Shown piece after piece: positions 47,629-57,506 of a stretch of DNA of 64,000 bases; the stretch's first letter is position 1, and each line of letters starts with the position of its first letter. The stretch spans positions 1 through 64,000 of the forward strand of contig NZ_JAEUAO010000005.1 of NCBI RefSeq assembly GCF_019511375.1, in the 5' to 3' direction. A program made the position numbers and the translations under genes. The stretch comes from Rhizobium herbae. Lineage in GTDB: Bacteria > Pseudomonadota > Alphaproteobacteria > Rhizobiales > Rhizobiaceae. The notes beneath the pieces were generated by a model. The model saw only the letters and a list, made by a program, of their open reading frames with translations, had not been told where the DNA came from and made no database searches.

Positions 47629-48555
47629 CTAAACGCTGGCCGAAGCCGCAATCGGCAAGGCGGCCAGAGGCGTGCTGCCATTCAACTTGGCGGCATCCAT
47701 CGGCTTCTTCGTCAGGATTTTCAGCACACGGGCGAGCGTTGCCGGGATGTCGTGACGCTTGACCACCATGTCGACCATGCCGTGCTCCATCAGATACTCC
47801 GAGGTCTGGAAGCCCTCGGGCAGCTTCTCGCGAATGGTCTGTTCGATGACGCGTTTGCCGGCAAAGCAGATTTCGGCGCCCGGTTCGGCCAGGTGCAGGT
47901 CGCCAAGCATCGCGTAGGACGCCGTGACGCCGCCGGTGGTCGGATTGGTCAGGACGACAATGTAGGGAAGCCCGGCCTCTTTCAGCATCTGCACGGCCAC
48001 GGTGGTCCGCGGCAACTGCATCAGTGACAGAATGCCTTCCTGCATGCGCGCGCCGCCCGATGCCGGGAATATGACCAGCGGGCATTTTTCAGAAATCGCC
48101 CTTTCGAAGGCCTTGATGATTGCTTCGCCGGCTGCCATGCCGAGCGAACCGCCCATGAAGTTGAATTCATGCACGACGCCGACCAGCTTGACGCCCTGGA
48201 CGCGGCCGAGACCGGCGACGATCGTGTCTTCGAGGTCCGTCTTGGCGCGGCTGTCGCGCAGGCGATCGACGTACTTCTTGGAATCGCGGAATTTCAGCGG
48301 GTCCTGGGCCACCTTGGGCTGGGCCAAGGCCTCATAGACGCCGTCGTCGAACAGATCCTTCAACCGTGCCTTAGCCGGCATCTTCATGTGGAAGCCGGAG
48401 GCGGGAATGACCCATTTGTTCTCCTCGAGATCGCGGTGAAACACCATCTCGCCGGTTTCCGGGCACTTGATCCAGAGATTTTCCGGAACTTCCCGGCGCC
48501 CGAGCATCGAGTTGATCTTCGGTCGAACGTAATTCGTGATCCAGTTCAAATCCAA
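47629..48555 (-). CDS. accD: Acetyl-CoA carboxylase carboxyltransferase beta subunit
   Basis: A 308-residue AccD, part of the carboxyltransferase that makes malonyl-CoA. The core ([40 protein letters not shown]) is intact. The N-terminal zinc ribbon of E. coli type, four cysteines, is reduced to a single Cys here ([12 protein letters not shown]), a change common in alphaproteobacterial AccD. It lies between trpA and folC in the same direction. Confidence 0.96.
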   Translation of the reverse strand: MDLNWITNYVRPKINSMLGRREVPENLWIKCPETGEMVFHRDLEENKWVIPASGFHMKMPAKARLKDLFDDGVYEALAQPKVAQDPLKFRDSKKYVDRLRDSRAKTDLEDTIVAGLGRVQGVKLVGVVHEFNFMGGSLGMAAGEAIIKAFERAISEKCPLVIFPASGGARMQEGILSLMQLPRTTVAVQMLKEAGLPYIVVLTNPTTGGVTASYAMLGDLHLAEPGAEICFAGKRVIEQTIREKLPEGFQTSEYLMEHGMVDMVVKRHDIPATLARVLKILTKKPMDAAKLNGSTPLAALPIAASASV

Positions 48556-48599
48556 ACTCCTGAATATTTAAAACCGGTCCTGCCCCATAATGTGGGCAA

Positions 48600-49439
48600 T
48601 TATTCGGCCGCGACAAGTCGTGCGGAACGAACGCCGGCGGAAAGGCCGCGCACCAGGGCTTCCACGCCCGGCACCGTCGCCCCTGTCGATTTTCCGTCTT
48701 CGCTCAGGCTGGATGCCACCTGATTGACGATGGCGGTGCCGACGACCACACCGTCGGCCGAGGCGCCGATCGCGCGCGCATGTTCGGCTGTCTTGACGCC
48801 GAAACCAACGCAGACCGGCAATTGCGTGTGGTCCTTGATCCGCTGCACGGCGCCAGCCACAACGGACGGGTCCGGCAGGGCCGACCCGGTGATGCCGTTC
48901 ATCGAGACATAATAAACGAAACCGGAGGTGTTTTCGAGAACCTTGGGCAACCGCTTGTCGTCCGTGGTCGGGGTTGCCAGGCGGATGAAGTTGATGTCCT
49001 TCTTCAGCGCCGGAAGGCAGAGTTCATCATCCATTTCCGGCGGCAGATCGACGACGATCAGGCCGTCAATGCCCGCTTCCAGCGCATCGTCGAGGAAGCG
49101 CTCGACGCCGTAGATATAGATCGGATTGTAGTAGCCCATCATGACGATGGGGGTATGCTGGTCGTCTGCGCGGAAATGGCGGGCGAGTTCCAGCGTCTTC
49201 TTGAGCGTCTGTCCACCCTTCAGGGCCCGCTGGCCGGCCAGTTGGATCGCTGGGCCATCGGCCATCGGGTCGGAAAAGGGCATGCCGAGTTCGATGATGT
49301 CGGCACCGGCAGACGGCAGCGCCTTCATGATCGCCAGCGACGTCTCGAAATCCGGGTCCCCGCCCATGAAATAGGTGACGAGCGCCGGGCGGCCTTCGGC
49401 AGCAAGATCGGCAAATCGTTTGTCCATGCGTGCGGTCAT
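48600..49439 (-). CDS. trpA: Tryptophan synthase alpha subunit
   Basis: A 279-residue (beta-alpha)8 barrel that cleaves indole-3-glycerol phosphate. Catalytic Glu and Asp lie in [15 protein letters not shown] and are normal. It follows trpB by four bases and precedes accD by 44. The last residues (SARLVAAE) are typical for rhizobia. Confidence 0.96.
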   Translation of the reverse strand: MTARMDKRFADLAAEGRPALVTYFMGGDPDFETSLAIMKALPSAGADIIELGMPFSDPMADGPAIQLAGQRALKGGQTLKKTLELARHFRADDQHTPIVMMGYYNPIYIYGVERFLDDALEAGIDGLIVVDLPPEMDDELCLPALKKDINFIRLATPTTDDKRLPKVLENTSGFVYYVSMNGITGSALPDPSVVAGAVQRIKDHTQLPVCVGFGVKTAEHARAIGASADGVVVGTAIVNQVASSLSEDGKSTGATVPGVEALVRGLSAGVRSARLVAAE

Positions 49440-49443
49440 GCTC

Positions 49444-50664
49444 TTACAGCCCCATACCCAGAATCTTGCCGACGGTGAAGATGTCCTTGTCGCCGCGACC
49501 GGAGAGATTCATCAGGATGATCTCGTCCTTGCCCATTTTCGGTGCGCGCTTGATCACTTCGGCAATCGCGTGGCTCGGCTCCAGCGCCGGAATGATGCCC
49601 TCGAGGCGGGTCAACAGCTGGAATGCCTCAAGTGCCTCATGGTCCATGATCGGCACATATTCGACACGGCCAATATCTGCGAGCCAGGAATGCTCCGGAC
49701 CGATGCCCGGATAGTCGAGACCGGCCGAAATGGAATGACCTTCCTTGATCTGCCCGTCACTGTCCTGCAGCAGATAGGTGCGATTGCCGTGCAGCACGCC
49801 CGGTGAACCCGCGGTGATCGAGGCGCAGTGCTCGTCGCCCTCCAGGCCTTTGCCGCCTGCCTCCACGCCAACGATCCGCACCGATTCGTCATCGAGGAAC
49901 GGATGGAAAATGCCGATCGCATTCGAACCGCCGCCAACGGCCGCGACGACCAGGTCTGGCAGCCGGCCTTCGGCCGCGAGCATCTGTTCGCGCGCCTCGG
50001 TGCCGATGACCGACTGGAAGTCGCGGACCAGTTCCGGATAGGGATGCGGGCCGGCGGCCGTGCCGATCAGATAGTATGTGCTGTCCACATTGGTGACCCA
50101 GTCGCGCAACGCTTCGTTCATCGCGTCCTTCAGGGTGCCCGAGCCGGCGGTCACCGGTTTCACCTCGGCTCCGAGCAACTTCATGCGGAACACGTTCGGC
50201 GCCTGGCGCTCGACGTCTGTGGCGCCCATGTAGACGACGCAGGGAAGGCCGAACCGTGCCGCGACCGTTGCCGAGGCGACCCCGTGCTGTCCGGCGCCGG
50301 TTTCGGCGATGATGCGGGTCTTGCCCATGCGCTTGGCAAGCAGGATCTGGCCGATGCAATTATTGATCTTGTGCGAGCCGGTGTGGTTCAGTTCCTCGCG
50401 TTTGAAATAGATCTTGGCGCCGCCCAGATGTTCGCTCAGCCGCTCGGCGAAATAGAGCGGGCTCGGCCGGCCAATATAGTGTGCGCCGAGATGCTTCAGT
50501 TCCGCCTGGAATTCCGGATCGTTCTTGGCCTTGTTCCACTCGTCCTGCAGGTCGAGGATCAGCGGCATCAGGGTTTCGGCAACGAAGCGGCCACCGAAAA
50601 TACCGAAGCGCCCATCCTCATCGGGACCTGATCGAAACGAATTCAGTTTTGGCGTCTCGTTCAC
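49444..50664 (-). CDS. trpB: Tryptophan synthase beta subunit
   Basis: A 406-residue PLP enzyme that joins indole with serine. The PLP lysine is in [10 protein letters not shown] and the phosphate loop is GGGSNAIG. The start codon is GTG at 50664, which overlaps the trpF stop (GTGA), with GGGAGAAG five bases upstream. trpF-trpB-trpA is the standard rhizobial cluster. Confidence 0.97.
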   Translation of the reverse strand: MNETPKLNSFRSGPDEDGRFGIFGGRFVAETLMPLILDLQDEWNKAKNDPEFQAELKHLGAHYIGRPSPLYFAERLSEHLGGAKIYFKREELNHTGSHKINNCIGQILLAKRMGKTRIIAETGAGQHGVASATVAARFGLPCVVYMGATDVERQAPNVFRMKLLGAEVKPVTAGSGTLKDAMNEALRDWVTNVDSTYYLIGTAAGPHPYPELVRDFQSVIGTEAREQMLAAEGRLPDLVVAAVGGGSNAIGIFHPFLDDESVRIVGVEAGGKGLEGDEHCASITAGSPGVLHGNRTYLLQDSDGQIKEGHSISAGLDYPGIGPEHSWLADIGRVEYVPIMDHEALEAFQLLTRLEGIIPALEPSHAIAEVIKRAPKMGKDEIILMNLSGRGDKDIFTVGKILGMGL

Positions 50665-51347
50665 GCGCTTCTCCCTGCCAATGCTACATTTCGGGCGATA
50701 GCCGTCTCTGCGCGCAGAACGGCGTCGAAAAACTCTTCCATGCGCTTCAGATCCTTGACGCCCGGCGCGCTTTCGACGCCGGACGAGGTATCGACCGCCT
50801 TTGCGCCCGTGAGCGCCAGGGCTTCTCCGATATTGCCCGCATTCAATCCACCGGAAAGCATGTAATCGACGCCCTCGTCAAGCGCATCGAGCAGGCGCCA
50901 GTCGAAAGAGACGCCATTGCCGCCCGGCAGTTCCGAGCCTTCCGGCGGCTTGGCATCGAGCAGGAACCGGTCGGCAATGCCGATATAGGGTTCGATCCGC
51001 TTTAGATCGTCAGCGTCGCGAACAGAGAGTGCCTTCATGACCGGCAGTCCATAGACGGCTTTGACAGTCAGGACACGCTCGGGGCTTTCGTTGCCATGAA
51101 GCTGCAGCATATCGGGCGACAGCGCCGAGACGATCTCGTCAAGCAGGTCGCTGTCGGCATCGACGGTTACCGCGACAATCTTCGCTTTGCCGCGAATGCG
51201 GGCAGCCAGGCGACCGGCATCGTCGGGCTCAATGTTGCGCGGGCTCTTCGGAAAAAAGATGAAGCCCGTATGGCGCGCACCGAGCGCGACGGCCCGATCC
51301 ACGGCCTCGGCAGTCTTCAGCCCGCAAATTTTCACTTCCGTTTTCAT
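50661..51347 (-). CDS. trpF: Phosphoribosylanthranilate isomerase
   Basis: A 228-residue TIM-barrel isomerase of tryptophan synthesis. The catalytic Cys (VKICGLK) and Asp ([10 protein letters not shown]) and the phosphate loop ([10 protein letters not shown]) are present. The start at 51347 is right after the normal N-terminus MKTEVKICG; longer frames upstream add unconserved sequence. First gene of the trp-acc-folC run. Confidence 0.95.
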   Translation of the reverse strand: MKTEVKICGLKTAEAVDRAVALGARHTGFIFFPKSPRNIEPDDAGRLAARIRGKAKIVAVTVDADSDLLDEIVSALSPDMLQLHGNESPERVLTVKAVYGLPVMKALSVRDADDLKRIEPYIGIADRFLLDAKPPEGSELPGGNGVSFDWRLLDALDEGVDYMLSGGLNAGNIGEALALTGAKAVDTSSGVESAPGVKDLKRMEEFFDAVLRAETAIARNVALAGRSA

Positions 51348-51480
51348 GCACAGCGACCTGACATGAAATGCGGCGCGAGTCGAGCTAAAACACGTCAACC
51401 TGTGGCGCCAAGGGTGCATCAACCATTGCGAATGCTGGCCTGCGGCCTTCAATCGCCATCCAAAACGAATGGAGGACCCC

Positions 51481-51625
51481 ATGCGCCTTCGGCTTGCCCT
51501 CCTTCTGTCCTGCTTCAGTTCTTCACCATGATCGGCTGCGCTGCGATCTGGTCGGTCTACGCGCTCAGCCGGTACAAGACGGACGAGAAGATCAGCGAAT
51601 CGCTGGGCGGCGCTGAGCCGGTCAG
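51481..51625 (+). pseudogene. Possible frameshifted small membrane protein
   Basis: GGAGGA at 51471-51476 lies four bases before ATG 51481, an excellent site, but that frame (MRLRLALLLSCFSSSP) stops after 16 residues. In the +2 frame, without break, the hydrophobic character continues: VLLQFFTMIGCAAIWSVYAL, then SRYKTDEKISE. A single frameshift near 51505-51510 would join the two into one small signal- or anchor-bearing protein. The end is unclear because the second frame runs on into the convergent metallopeptidase gene. It is either a pseudogene or a sequence error. Confidence 0.35.
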
Positions 51626-52383
51626 TCGAAATCGATCGCGTGCAGCATCGTGCCGTTGCGCTTCAGCCAGCGCTTGGCATCCTCCATGGCCGGGCAAAGC
51701 TCCTCGCAAAGGTCCCAGAAGTCCGGCCCGTGATTCATCTCGCGCAGATGCGCCACTTCGTGCGCGGCCAGGTAGTCGATCACCTTCGGCGGCGCCATGA
51801 CGATGCGCCAGGAGAAACTCAAGCTTCCATCGGCGGCGCAGGACCCCCAGCGGCTGCGCGTATCCTTCAAGCTCAGCGACTTTACCTTGCGGCCGACCAT
51901 GCGGGCATAGATCGCAACCAGGTGCTCCAGGTCCTTGCGCGCTTCCTTCTTCAGAAAATCTGCAATCCGGCGGCGCAGATGCTCATCGGCGCCGCTCACG
52001 CGAAGCACGGGCTCGTCATCTATGATGACGGCTTCGGTCAGCCCCCGCAGCTTGCCGGTGCGCTCGATCCGGTGGGCGATGCCGCGCAGCAGGATGGTGC
52101 CGCCCTCTTCCAGAACGCTTTCACCGGAAAACCGCGCCAGCTTGGTCATCAGCCAGCCCTGGTGCCGGCTGAGAAAGGCGTTGATCTCTCGCTCCGGCAG
52201 GCCGGCCGGGATCGTCAGCTTCAAGGCCCGGCCGCCGGGCTCGATCCGCAACGTCATCCGCGTGGCGCGCGCGTTCTGCCGGATGGTCAGCGGCATCGCC
52301 TTGCCGGCAACGTCTATCGTCCGCTGCACGGGCGGCGGCGGGGATTTGGGCGGCTGGCGCGACTTTCGAAGCAGGGGGAACAT
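51622..52383 (-). CDS. YgjP/SprT-like zinc metallopeptidase (M48-type fold)
   Basis: A 253-residue protein of the YgjP-like DUF45 family. The zinc motif HEVAHLREMNH, the RSRWGSCAADGSLSFSWR stretch before it and the C-terminal LCPAMEDAKRWLKRNG are characteristic. The substrate is not known. The start at 52383 (MFPLLRKSR) is chosen from the family pattern; no good ribosome binding site is visible and an ATG at 52443 is in frame. The long open frame further upstream is not coding. Confidence 0.85.
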   Translation of the reverse strand: MFPLLRKSRQPPKSPPPPVQRTIDVAGKAMPLTIRQNARATRMTLRIEPGGRALKLTIPAGLPEREINAFLSRHQGWLMTKLARFSGESVLEEGGTILLRGIAHRIERTGKLRGLTEAVIIDDEPVLRVSGADEHLRRRIADFLKKEARKDLEHLVAIYARMVGRKVKSLSLKDTRSRWGSCAADGSLSFSWRIVMAPPKVIDYLAAHEVAHLREMNHGPDFWDLCEELCPAMEDAKRWLKRNGTMLHAIDFD

Positions 52384-52504
52384 GAGGGATTGATAGCCGA
52401 TTCGTTTGATGGGCGCATGATCCGCAAGAAGTGCGGACGACATATCAAAAGAAAAACCGGCATCCGAGGTGGATACCGGTTTGTCGTCAGGCGGGCCGTA
52501 GCGT

Positions 52505-52936
52505 TCAGTGCGCCGGGAAGCCCGGTGCCGAGCCGGAACCGCCGGAATTGCGTTCACGCATGAAGCGGTCGAATTCTTCCTGGTCCTTGGCGCGGCGCAG
52601 CTCGCGAACATAGTCGTCGAACTGCTGGCGCATTTCGTCGAGCTTGCGGCGTTCCTCGTCGAGGCGGGCAAGTTCTGCTTCGCGCCAATCGTCAAAGGCG
52701 ACGTTGCCGGTGCGGAATTGCGGACCGCAGAAGCCGCGGCCACTGCCGCGCTTGAACGACGAGAAAACGCTGTCGACGGTCGAATTGGCATCCTTCTTGA
52801 AGGATTTCAGCCTTTCGCCGAACAGGATATAGGCAAGCATGGCCAAGCCCAGCGGCCAGAAAACCACGAAACCGAGCACCATCATGGCAATCGTCGCAGG
52901 CGTCCAGTCCGGACGGATCAATGCAGATTGGTTCAT
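52505..52936 (-). CDS. DUF2852 domain membrane protein
   Basis: A 143-residue protein with one hydrophobic segment near the N-terminus (TIAMMVLGFVVFWPLGLAMLAYILF, about 14-38) and a charged, probably coiled-coil region after residue 80 (EAELARLDEERRKLDEMRQQ), then a Gly-rich end. It matches the DUF2852 family of alphaproteobacteria; no function is known. Likely an inner-membrane anchor with a cytosolic coil. Confidence 0.85.
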   Translation of the reverse strand: MNQSALIRPDWTPATIAMMVLGFVVFWPLGLAMLAYILFGERLKSFKKDANSTVDSVFSSFKRGSGRGFCGPQFRTGNVAFDDWREAELARLDEERRKLDEMRQQFDDYVRELRRAKDQEEFDRFMRERNSGGSGSAPGFPAH

Positions 52937-53078
52937 GTTCAGACGTCCTCGCTAAAAGTGGGTCTCTCCTTCGGACCCGCTTATAACGAGATGGGAAGAG
53001 GCCTGCCGCTCTGCAAGACAAACCTTCGCAGATTCCGACAAGCCGCTGATATGGATCGATGAAATCGGTATTGCTGGA

Positions 53079-54353
53079 TCAGGCGCTCTTTCCGCCTTTG
53101 ATAATCCGCGGCAGCGGCTTGGCGCTGCGGGCATGCTGGCGCTGGAACGCGGTGATGCGCGGCGCGATCTCGCGGCGGAAGCGCGATCCGTTAAAGACGC
53201 CGTAGTGACCGACATCCGGCTGCATGTAGTGCATGCGCATGTTTTCCGGGATATTGGTGCAGATCGTCTGTGCCGCCTTCGTCTGGCCGACGCCCGAAAT
53301 ATCGTCGTTTTCGCCCTCGACCGTGAGCAGCGCGACCTTGCGGATCGCCGTCGTATCGACGGGGCGCCCGCGATGCATCATTTCGCCCTTCGGGAGGGCA
53401 TGGCGCATGAAGACGGTCTCCACCGTCTGCAGGTAGAATTCGGCCGTGAGGTCCATGACCGCCATGTATTCATCGTAGAAATCGCGGTGTTTTTCGGCGG
53501 CGTCGCCATCGTTCTTGACCAGGTGCTCGAAAAACTCCTTGGTCGCCGTCATATGGCGGTCGAGATTCATCGACATGAAGCCGGAAAGCTGCAGGAAGCC
53601 GGGATAGACCGGACGCATGAAGCCCGGCTGCGGAAACGGCACCGGCATGATGACGTTGTCGCGGAACCATGTGATCGGCTTGTTCTCGGCGAGCTGGTTG
53701 ACCGAGGTCGGGTTGATGCGCGTGTCGATCGGGCCGCCCATCAGCGTCATTGAGGACGGCGACAGGGGATCGTTATCGGCTTCCATCAGCGCCACCGCGG
53801 CAAGCACAGGAACCGCCGGCTGACAGACGGCGATCACATGCGTGTCGGGGCCGAGGAAATGCAGCATCTCGATGACATATTCGATATAGTCGTCGAGGTC
53901 GAAGCTGCCCTCGGTCAGCGGCACCACCCGCGCATCGATCCAGTCGGTGATGTAGACATCCGATTGCGGCAGCAGCGCTTCGACAGTGCCGCGCAGCAAC
54001 GTTGCATAGTGCCCGGACATCGGCGCGACGATCAGCACCCGGGGATCGCTCGTCCTGGCTTTCGGCACGGCACGCTCGAAATGGACGAGATTGCAGAAGG
54101 GCTGGCGCCAGACGATGCGTTCATTAATCGGCACGGAAGTGCCATCGACGATCGTTTCGGCCAAACCGAATTCCGGTTTGCCATAGCGTCGGGTCGTTCG
54201 CTCGAAGACCTCGAGGCCAGCGGCTGCCGCCCGGCCGAGATAGGTATGGGCAAAGGGATTGAGCGGATTGGCATAGGCCAACCGCATGGCATCAGCCGCA
54301 GCGCGCCACGGAGCCATCATCGCATGATTGAGTTCGTAAAGCTGGTAAAACAT
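53079..54353 (-). CDS. phaZ: Intracellular polyhydroxyalkanoate depolymerase
   Basis: A 424-residue intracellular PHB depolymerase. The nucleophile is a Cys (C177, in VIAVCQPAVPVLAA), as in i-type depolymerases, in place of the Ser of the lipase box; the alpha/beta hydrolase His region is HYGVFNGSRFR near the end. It breaks down stored poly-3-hydroxybutyrate when carbon is short. The gene is alone, with two palindromic elements upstream that may regulate it. Confidence 0.93.
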   Translation of the reverse strand: MFYQLYELNHAMMAPWRAAADAMRLAYANPLNPFAHTYLGRAAAAGLEVFERTTRRYGKPEFGLAETIVDGTSVPINERIVWRQPFCNLVHFERAVPKARTSDPRVLIVAPMSGHYATLLRGTVEALLPQSDVYITDWIDARVVPLTEGSFDLDDYIEYVIEMLHFLGPDTHVIAVCQPAVPVLAAVALMEADNDPLSPSSMTLMGGPIDTRINPTSVNQLAENKPITWFRDNVIMPVPFPQPGFMRPVYPGFLQLSGFMSMNLDRHMTATKEFFEHLVKNDGDAAEKHRDFYDEYMAVMDLTAEFYLQTVETVFMRHALPKGEMMHRGRPVDTTAIRKVALLTVEGENDDISGVGQTKAAQTICTNIPENMRMHYMQPDVGHYGVFNGSRFRREIAPRITAFQRQHARSAKPLPRIIKGGKSA

Positions 54354-54457
54354 CGGAAGCGATCTCCTTGTTAGCTAAACGACAATGCCGCTCCCAATCG
54401 GACGCAACCTTGCATTCGTGTTTTCGTGCCCAAGCGAGGCAAACAGTAGCACTTTTC

Positions 54458-54470
54458 TTGTGCGACGCAA
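54458..54470 (-). promoter_or_regulatory. Palindromic TTGTGCGACGCAA element upstream of phaZ
   Basis: An imperfect palindrome about 105 bases before the phaZ start. On the minus strand TTGCGT could also serve as a -35 with TACTGT about 17 bases on. PhaR repressors of alphaproteobacteria bind similar TTGTGC/TGCAA sites, so PHA-linked control is plausible but unproven. Confidence 0.35.
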
Positions 54471-54480
54471 TAATCTCGTC

Positions 54481-54519
54481 CCTTCCATGGCAAGCCCCTG
54501 GAGACCTTGCCATGGAAGG
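54481..54519. repeat. Perfect 14-bp inverted repeat between phaZ and the fucose locus
   Basis: CCTTCCATGGCAAG (54481-54494) and its exact complement (54506-54519), separated by 11 bases. There is no T tract on either side, so it is not a typical terminator. It lies between the end of the fuconolactonase-like gene (54557) and the phaZ promoter. Confidence 0.7.
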
Positions 54520-54556
54520 TTTGATGCTAGGTAAAGTCGCTTGTCCGAACCTGCTC

Positions 54557-55390
54557 TCAAGCATCGATCCCATAGAAACGCGCCGCACTCGTGGAGAAGA
54601 CAGCTTCCCGTGCGCTTTCATCAAGGTCCTTCAGCAGTTCGTTTGCGGCTATCCACCATTTTTCGTAGCTCGCGTCTAGATTGACGACCGGCCAGTCGCT
54701 GCCGAACATCACGCGCTGCGGACCGAAGACCTCGATCAGATGGCCGGCATAGGGTTTCAGCCGATCCACGGTCCAGCCGCCGCCTGCTTCGGTGACTAGC
54801 CCGGAGAGCTTGACGCAGACATTGGACCGCCGGGCGATCGCCGCCATATCCGCACGCCAGGGATCGAGGATACCTGCGCCAATGCAGGGTTTTGCGCCAT
54901 GATCGATAACGATCTGCAGGTCGGGCAAGCGGTCCGCGAGAGCCGCGATCACGGGCAAGTGGCGCGGTTGGATGAGCGCATCGAAACGCAGGTCAAGCTC
55001 CGGCAGCATGCCGAGCGTGCGGATCGCCTCGGGCTGGAGGATGGAAAGCGTATCCGCGATGGCCTGCAGCATCGGGCGAATTCCGCGAAATTTCGGATGT
55101 CGCTTGAACCGCTCCAAATCGGAATGTGCGGTTGGCGACGAGACGTCGACCCAGCCAACGACGGCGGCGACGGTTTCTTCGCGTTCTGCCACCTCAAGCA
55201 GGAATTCGGTTTCGGCCAGGTTGGGCGCTGCCTGCACCAGCACGGTTTTGCTGATGCCCGCCGCCGCCAGATGCGGCCTCAGATCGCCCGGCGCGAAATC
55301 CCGATGAATCGCGGCAAGCTCCGGCGGCGGCCAATCATTGTGGCCGAGGCTGAGCGTCCAATAGTGCTGGTGGGCGTCGATGCGCGTCAA
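54557..55390 (-). CDS. L-fuconolactonase-like amidohydrolase
   Basis: A 277-residue TIM-barrel hydrolase of the amidohydrolase_2 family, close in build to L-fucono-1,5-lactonase and L-rhamnono-lactonase. Metal ligands are H7 and H9 (DAHQHYW), a middle His in VIDHGAKP and Asp in FGSDWPVVNL. Its place at the end of a sugar-uptake and dehydrogenase operon suggests opening of the L-fucono-lactone. Its start overlaps the stop of the preceding dehydrogenase gene (ATGA at 55387-55390). Confidence 0.88.
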   Translation of the reverse strand: MTRIDAHQHYWTLSLGHNDWPPPELAAIHRDFAPGDLRPHLAAAGISKTVLVQAAPNLAETEFLLEVAEREETVAAVVGWVDVSSPTAHSDLERFKRHPKFRGIRPMLQAIADTLSILQPEAIRTLGMLPELDLRFDALIQPRHLPVIAALADRLPDLQIVIDHGAKPCIGAGILDPWRADMAAIARRSNVCVKLSGLVTEAGGGWTVDRLKPYAGHLIEVFGPQRVMFGSDWPVVNLDASYEKWWIAANELLKDLDESAREAVFSTSAARFYGIDA

Positions 55391-56406
55391 GGTGACACCT
55401 TCACCACTGCCTTGATCAAGCCGGCCTTCTCGTGCGCCCAGCGCGGCAGGTCACTCACCACGTCGTGCAGCGTCGTGCGATGCGTGATCAGCGCTTCGAC
55501 CGGCACATGACCGGCGCGGATCGAGGCTGCCACGTGCTCGAAATCCTGCCGCGTCGCGTTACGGCTGCCGACGAGCATCATTTCGCGCTTGTGGAACTCG
55601 GGATCGGAGAAGCGGATGTCGTCCTTCACGACACTGACGAAGACCAGGCAGCCGCCATGGGCAACGAAGGCAAAGGATTTTTCCATCGAGCCGCCGAAGC
55701 CGGTGGCATCGAAAACAACATCGAAGCCATCGCCGCCCGTCGCGGCCAGCACTGCATGAGGCGCGCCGTCGCCGGCGAGAATGCCATGTGCAAAGGAAAG
55801 CCGATCGGCGGCCATCGCCAGCCGCTCGGCGCTCGCGTCGAGAAGCGTCACCTCATGGCCAGCGATACGCGAAAACAGCGCCGCGCCAAGACCGATCGGT
55901 CCGGCCCCGATCACCAGCGCCCGGGATCCTGCCGGCGCCAGCGAGCGACGCACGGCATGCGCCCCGATCGCCAGGAACTCTACGGTCGCTGCCGCCTCGA
56001 GCGAGAGGTCGCCAGCCGGATAAAGATTTTCCTCCGGCACGAGGATTTCCTCGCAGAAGGCGCCGTCGGTATGAACCCCGAGCACCTTGATCGCCGTGCA
56101 GCAGTTCGGCTTGCCCTTGCGGCAGGCGACACAACTGCCGCAGGAAAGATAGGGGTTGACGATCACCGGCGTGCCTGGCGCCAGCGAAACTCCTTCGCCG
56201 GATTCGATCACCCGCGCCGAGATCTCGTGGCCCATGACGCGGGGGTATTCGAGATACGGATGCTTGCCTTCGAAAATGTGGTAGTCGGTGCCGCAGATGC
56301 CGACATGGCTGACCGAAAGTCGAGCCCAGCCCCTTGGCGGCGCCGGCGGCGCCGGACGGTTAGTGAGTTCGAGGCGCCCGGGCTCGGGGCAGATCGCCGC
56401 TTTCAT
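55387..56406 (-). CDS. Zinc-dependent alcohol/polyol dehydrogenase
   Basis: A 339-residue medium-chain dehydrogenase. Catalytic zinc ligands are C38 and H60-E61 (GHE); structural zinc is carried by CGSCVACRKGKPNCC; the cofactor loop is VIGAGPIGLGA. The family includes sorbitol, L-galactonate and L-fucose dehydrogenases. In the present locus it could oxidise L-fucose to the lactone or a downstream intermediate. Start 56406 (MKAAICPEPG) is typical; the frame upstream is not. Substrate uncertain. Confidence 0.87.
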   Translation of the reverse strand: MKAAICPEPGRLELTNRPAPPAPPRGWARLSVSHVGICGTDYHIFEGKHPYLEYPRVMGHEISARVIESGEGVSLAPGTPVIVNPYLSCGSCVACRKGKPNCCTAIKVLGVHTDGAFCEEILVPEENLYPAGDLSLEAAATVEFLAIGAHAVRRSLAPAGSRALVIGAGPIGLGAALFSRIAGHEVTLLDASAERLAMAADRLSFAHGILAGDGAPHAVLAATGGDGFDVVFDATGFGGSMEKSFAFVAHGGCLVFVSVVKDDIRFSDPEFHKREMMLVGSRNATRQDFEHVAASIRAGHVPVEALITHRTTLHDVVSDLPRWAHEKAGLIKAVVKVSP

Positions 56407-56489
56407 GGCAGGCAGTTCCTTAGCTTGTACAACAGGTGTGGCGTCGGGAGATCCGGCCGGCTGGACGAGCCGGCCGGTGTGGGGGACCG

Positions 56490-57464
56490 TCAACGCGAGC
56501 CGCGACGGCGCAACTGGTCGAAATAGACGATGACGATGATCAGCGCGCCGGTGATGATGCGCTGCCAGAACGAGTTGACGTTCAGAAGGTTGGCACCGTT
56601 GTTGATGGTCGCCAGGATGAAGGCGCCCAGCAGCGGTCCCTGCACCGATCCGACCGCGCCGAACAGGCTGGTGCCGCCGATGACCGAGGAAGCGATCGCC
56701 TGTAGTTCCCAGCCTTCCGCCTGGGTGGCGTTGCCGATGCCGATGCGCGAGGCAAGCAGCAGGCCGACAAAGGCAGCGCAGGTCGAAGAGAGGATATAGG
56801 CGACATAGATCGTCCGGTTGACGTTGACGCCGGACAGACGTGCCGCTTCGCTGTTGGAGCCGACGGCGAAGAGGTAACGGCCCCAGCGGCTCAAGTGAAG
56901 GAAGACATAGGCGGGGATGGCGACGACGATGACCATCCAGAACAGGCTGGGAACGCCGAGGAAATCGGCGCGGGAGAAATTCGTGAAGGCTTCGTTGGTG
57001 ATCGAGATCGTCGAACCGTTGGTGATCAGCAGGCCGATGCCCCGCAGCGACGTCAAGGTCGCCAGTGTGATGATGAACGCCGGCAGGCCCATGCGCACGA
57101 TGCCGAAAGCGTGGAACGCACCGATCAGTACGCCAATCAACAAGGTGATGATCATCGCCAGCCAGAGCGGCACGCCGGCCGCGAGCAACCAGGCGACCGC
57201 GACGCTGGCGAAACCGACCACCGCACCGACGGAAAGGTCGATGCCGGCGGTGATGATGACGAAGGTCTGACCGACGGCGAGAATGGCCGTCATCGCACCC
57301 TGCCGCAGGAGGTTGCTGATATTGTTCGGGGTCCAGAAACTGTTGGTGGCAAAGCCCAGAACCAGCCAGAGGAACAAGAGAAGGCCAAGCAGGGTCAGGC
57401 CGAACAGGATGTTCATGCCCCTTTTTGGCACTGGTGCCGCTTCTGTCGTCGCTTCAACGGTCAT
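56490..57464 (-). CDS. Sugar ABC transporter permease (ribose type)
   Basis: A 324-residue integral membrane protein of the BPD_transp_2 family (RbsC-like), with about nine hydrophobic segments and the conserved AGIDLSVGAVVG loop and NLLNVNSFWQ. It pairs with the ATPase at 57507 and the binding protein at 59193. The sugar imported is inferred to be L-fucose or a related sugar from context. Confidence 0.92.
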   Translation of the reverse strand: MTVEATTEAAPVPKRGMNILFGLTLLGLLLFLWLVLGFATNSFWTPNNISNLLRQGAMTAILAVGQTFVIITAGIDLSVGAVVGFASVAVAWLLAAGVPLWLAMIITLLIGVLIGAFHAFGIVRMGLPAFIITLATLTSLRGIGLLITNGSTISITNEAFTNFSRADFLGVPSLFWMVIVVAIPAYVFLHLSRWGRYLFAVGSNSEAARLSGVNVNRTIYVAYILSSTCAAFVGLLLASRIGIGNATQAEGWELQAIASSVIGGTSLFGAVGSVQGPLLGAFILATINNGANLLNVNSFWQRIITGALIIVIVYFDQLRRRGSR

Positions 57465-57506
57465 GATTTTCCTCCACGCATATTTTCTTCTGGTCTTTTG
57501 TCGATT

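Noticed and set aside
47629..48555. Loss of zinc-ribbon cysteines in AccD as a novel feature
   Set aside because: Only one Cys remains of the E. coli-type ribbon, but this is usual in alphaproteobacterial AccD, so not a finding.
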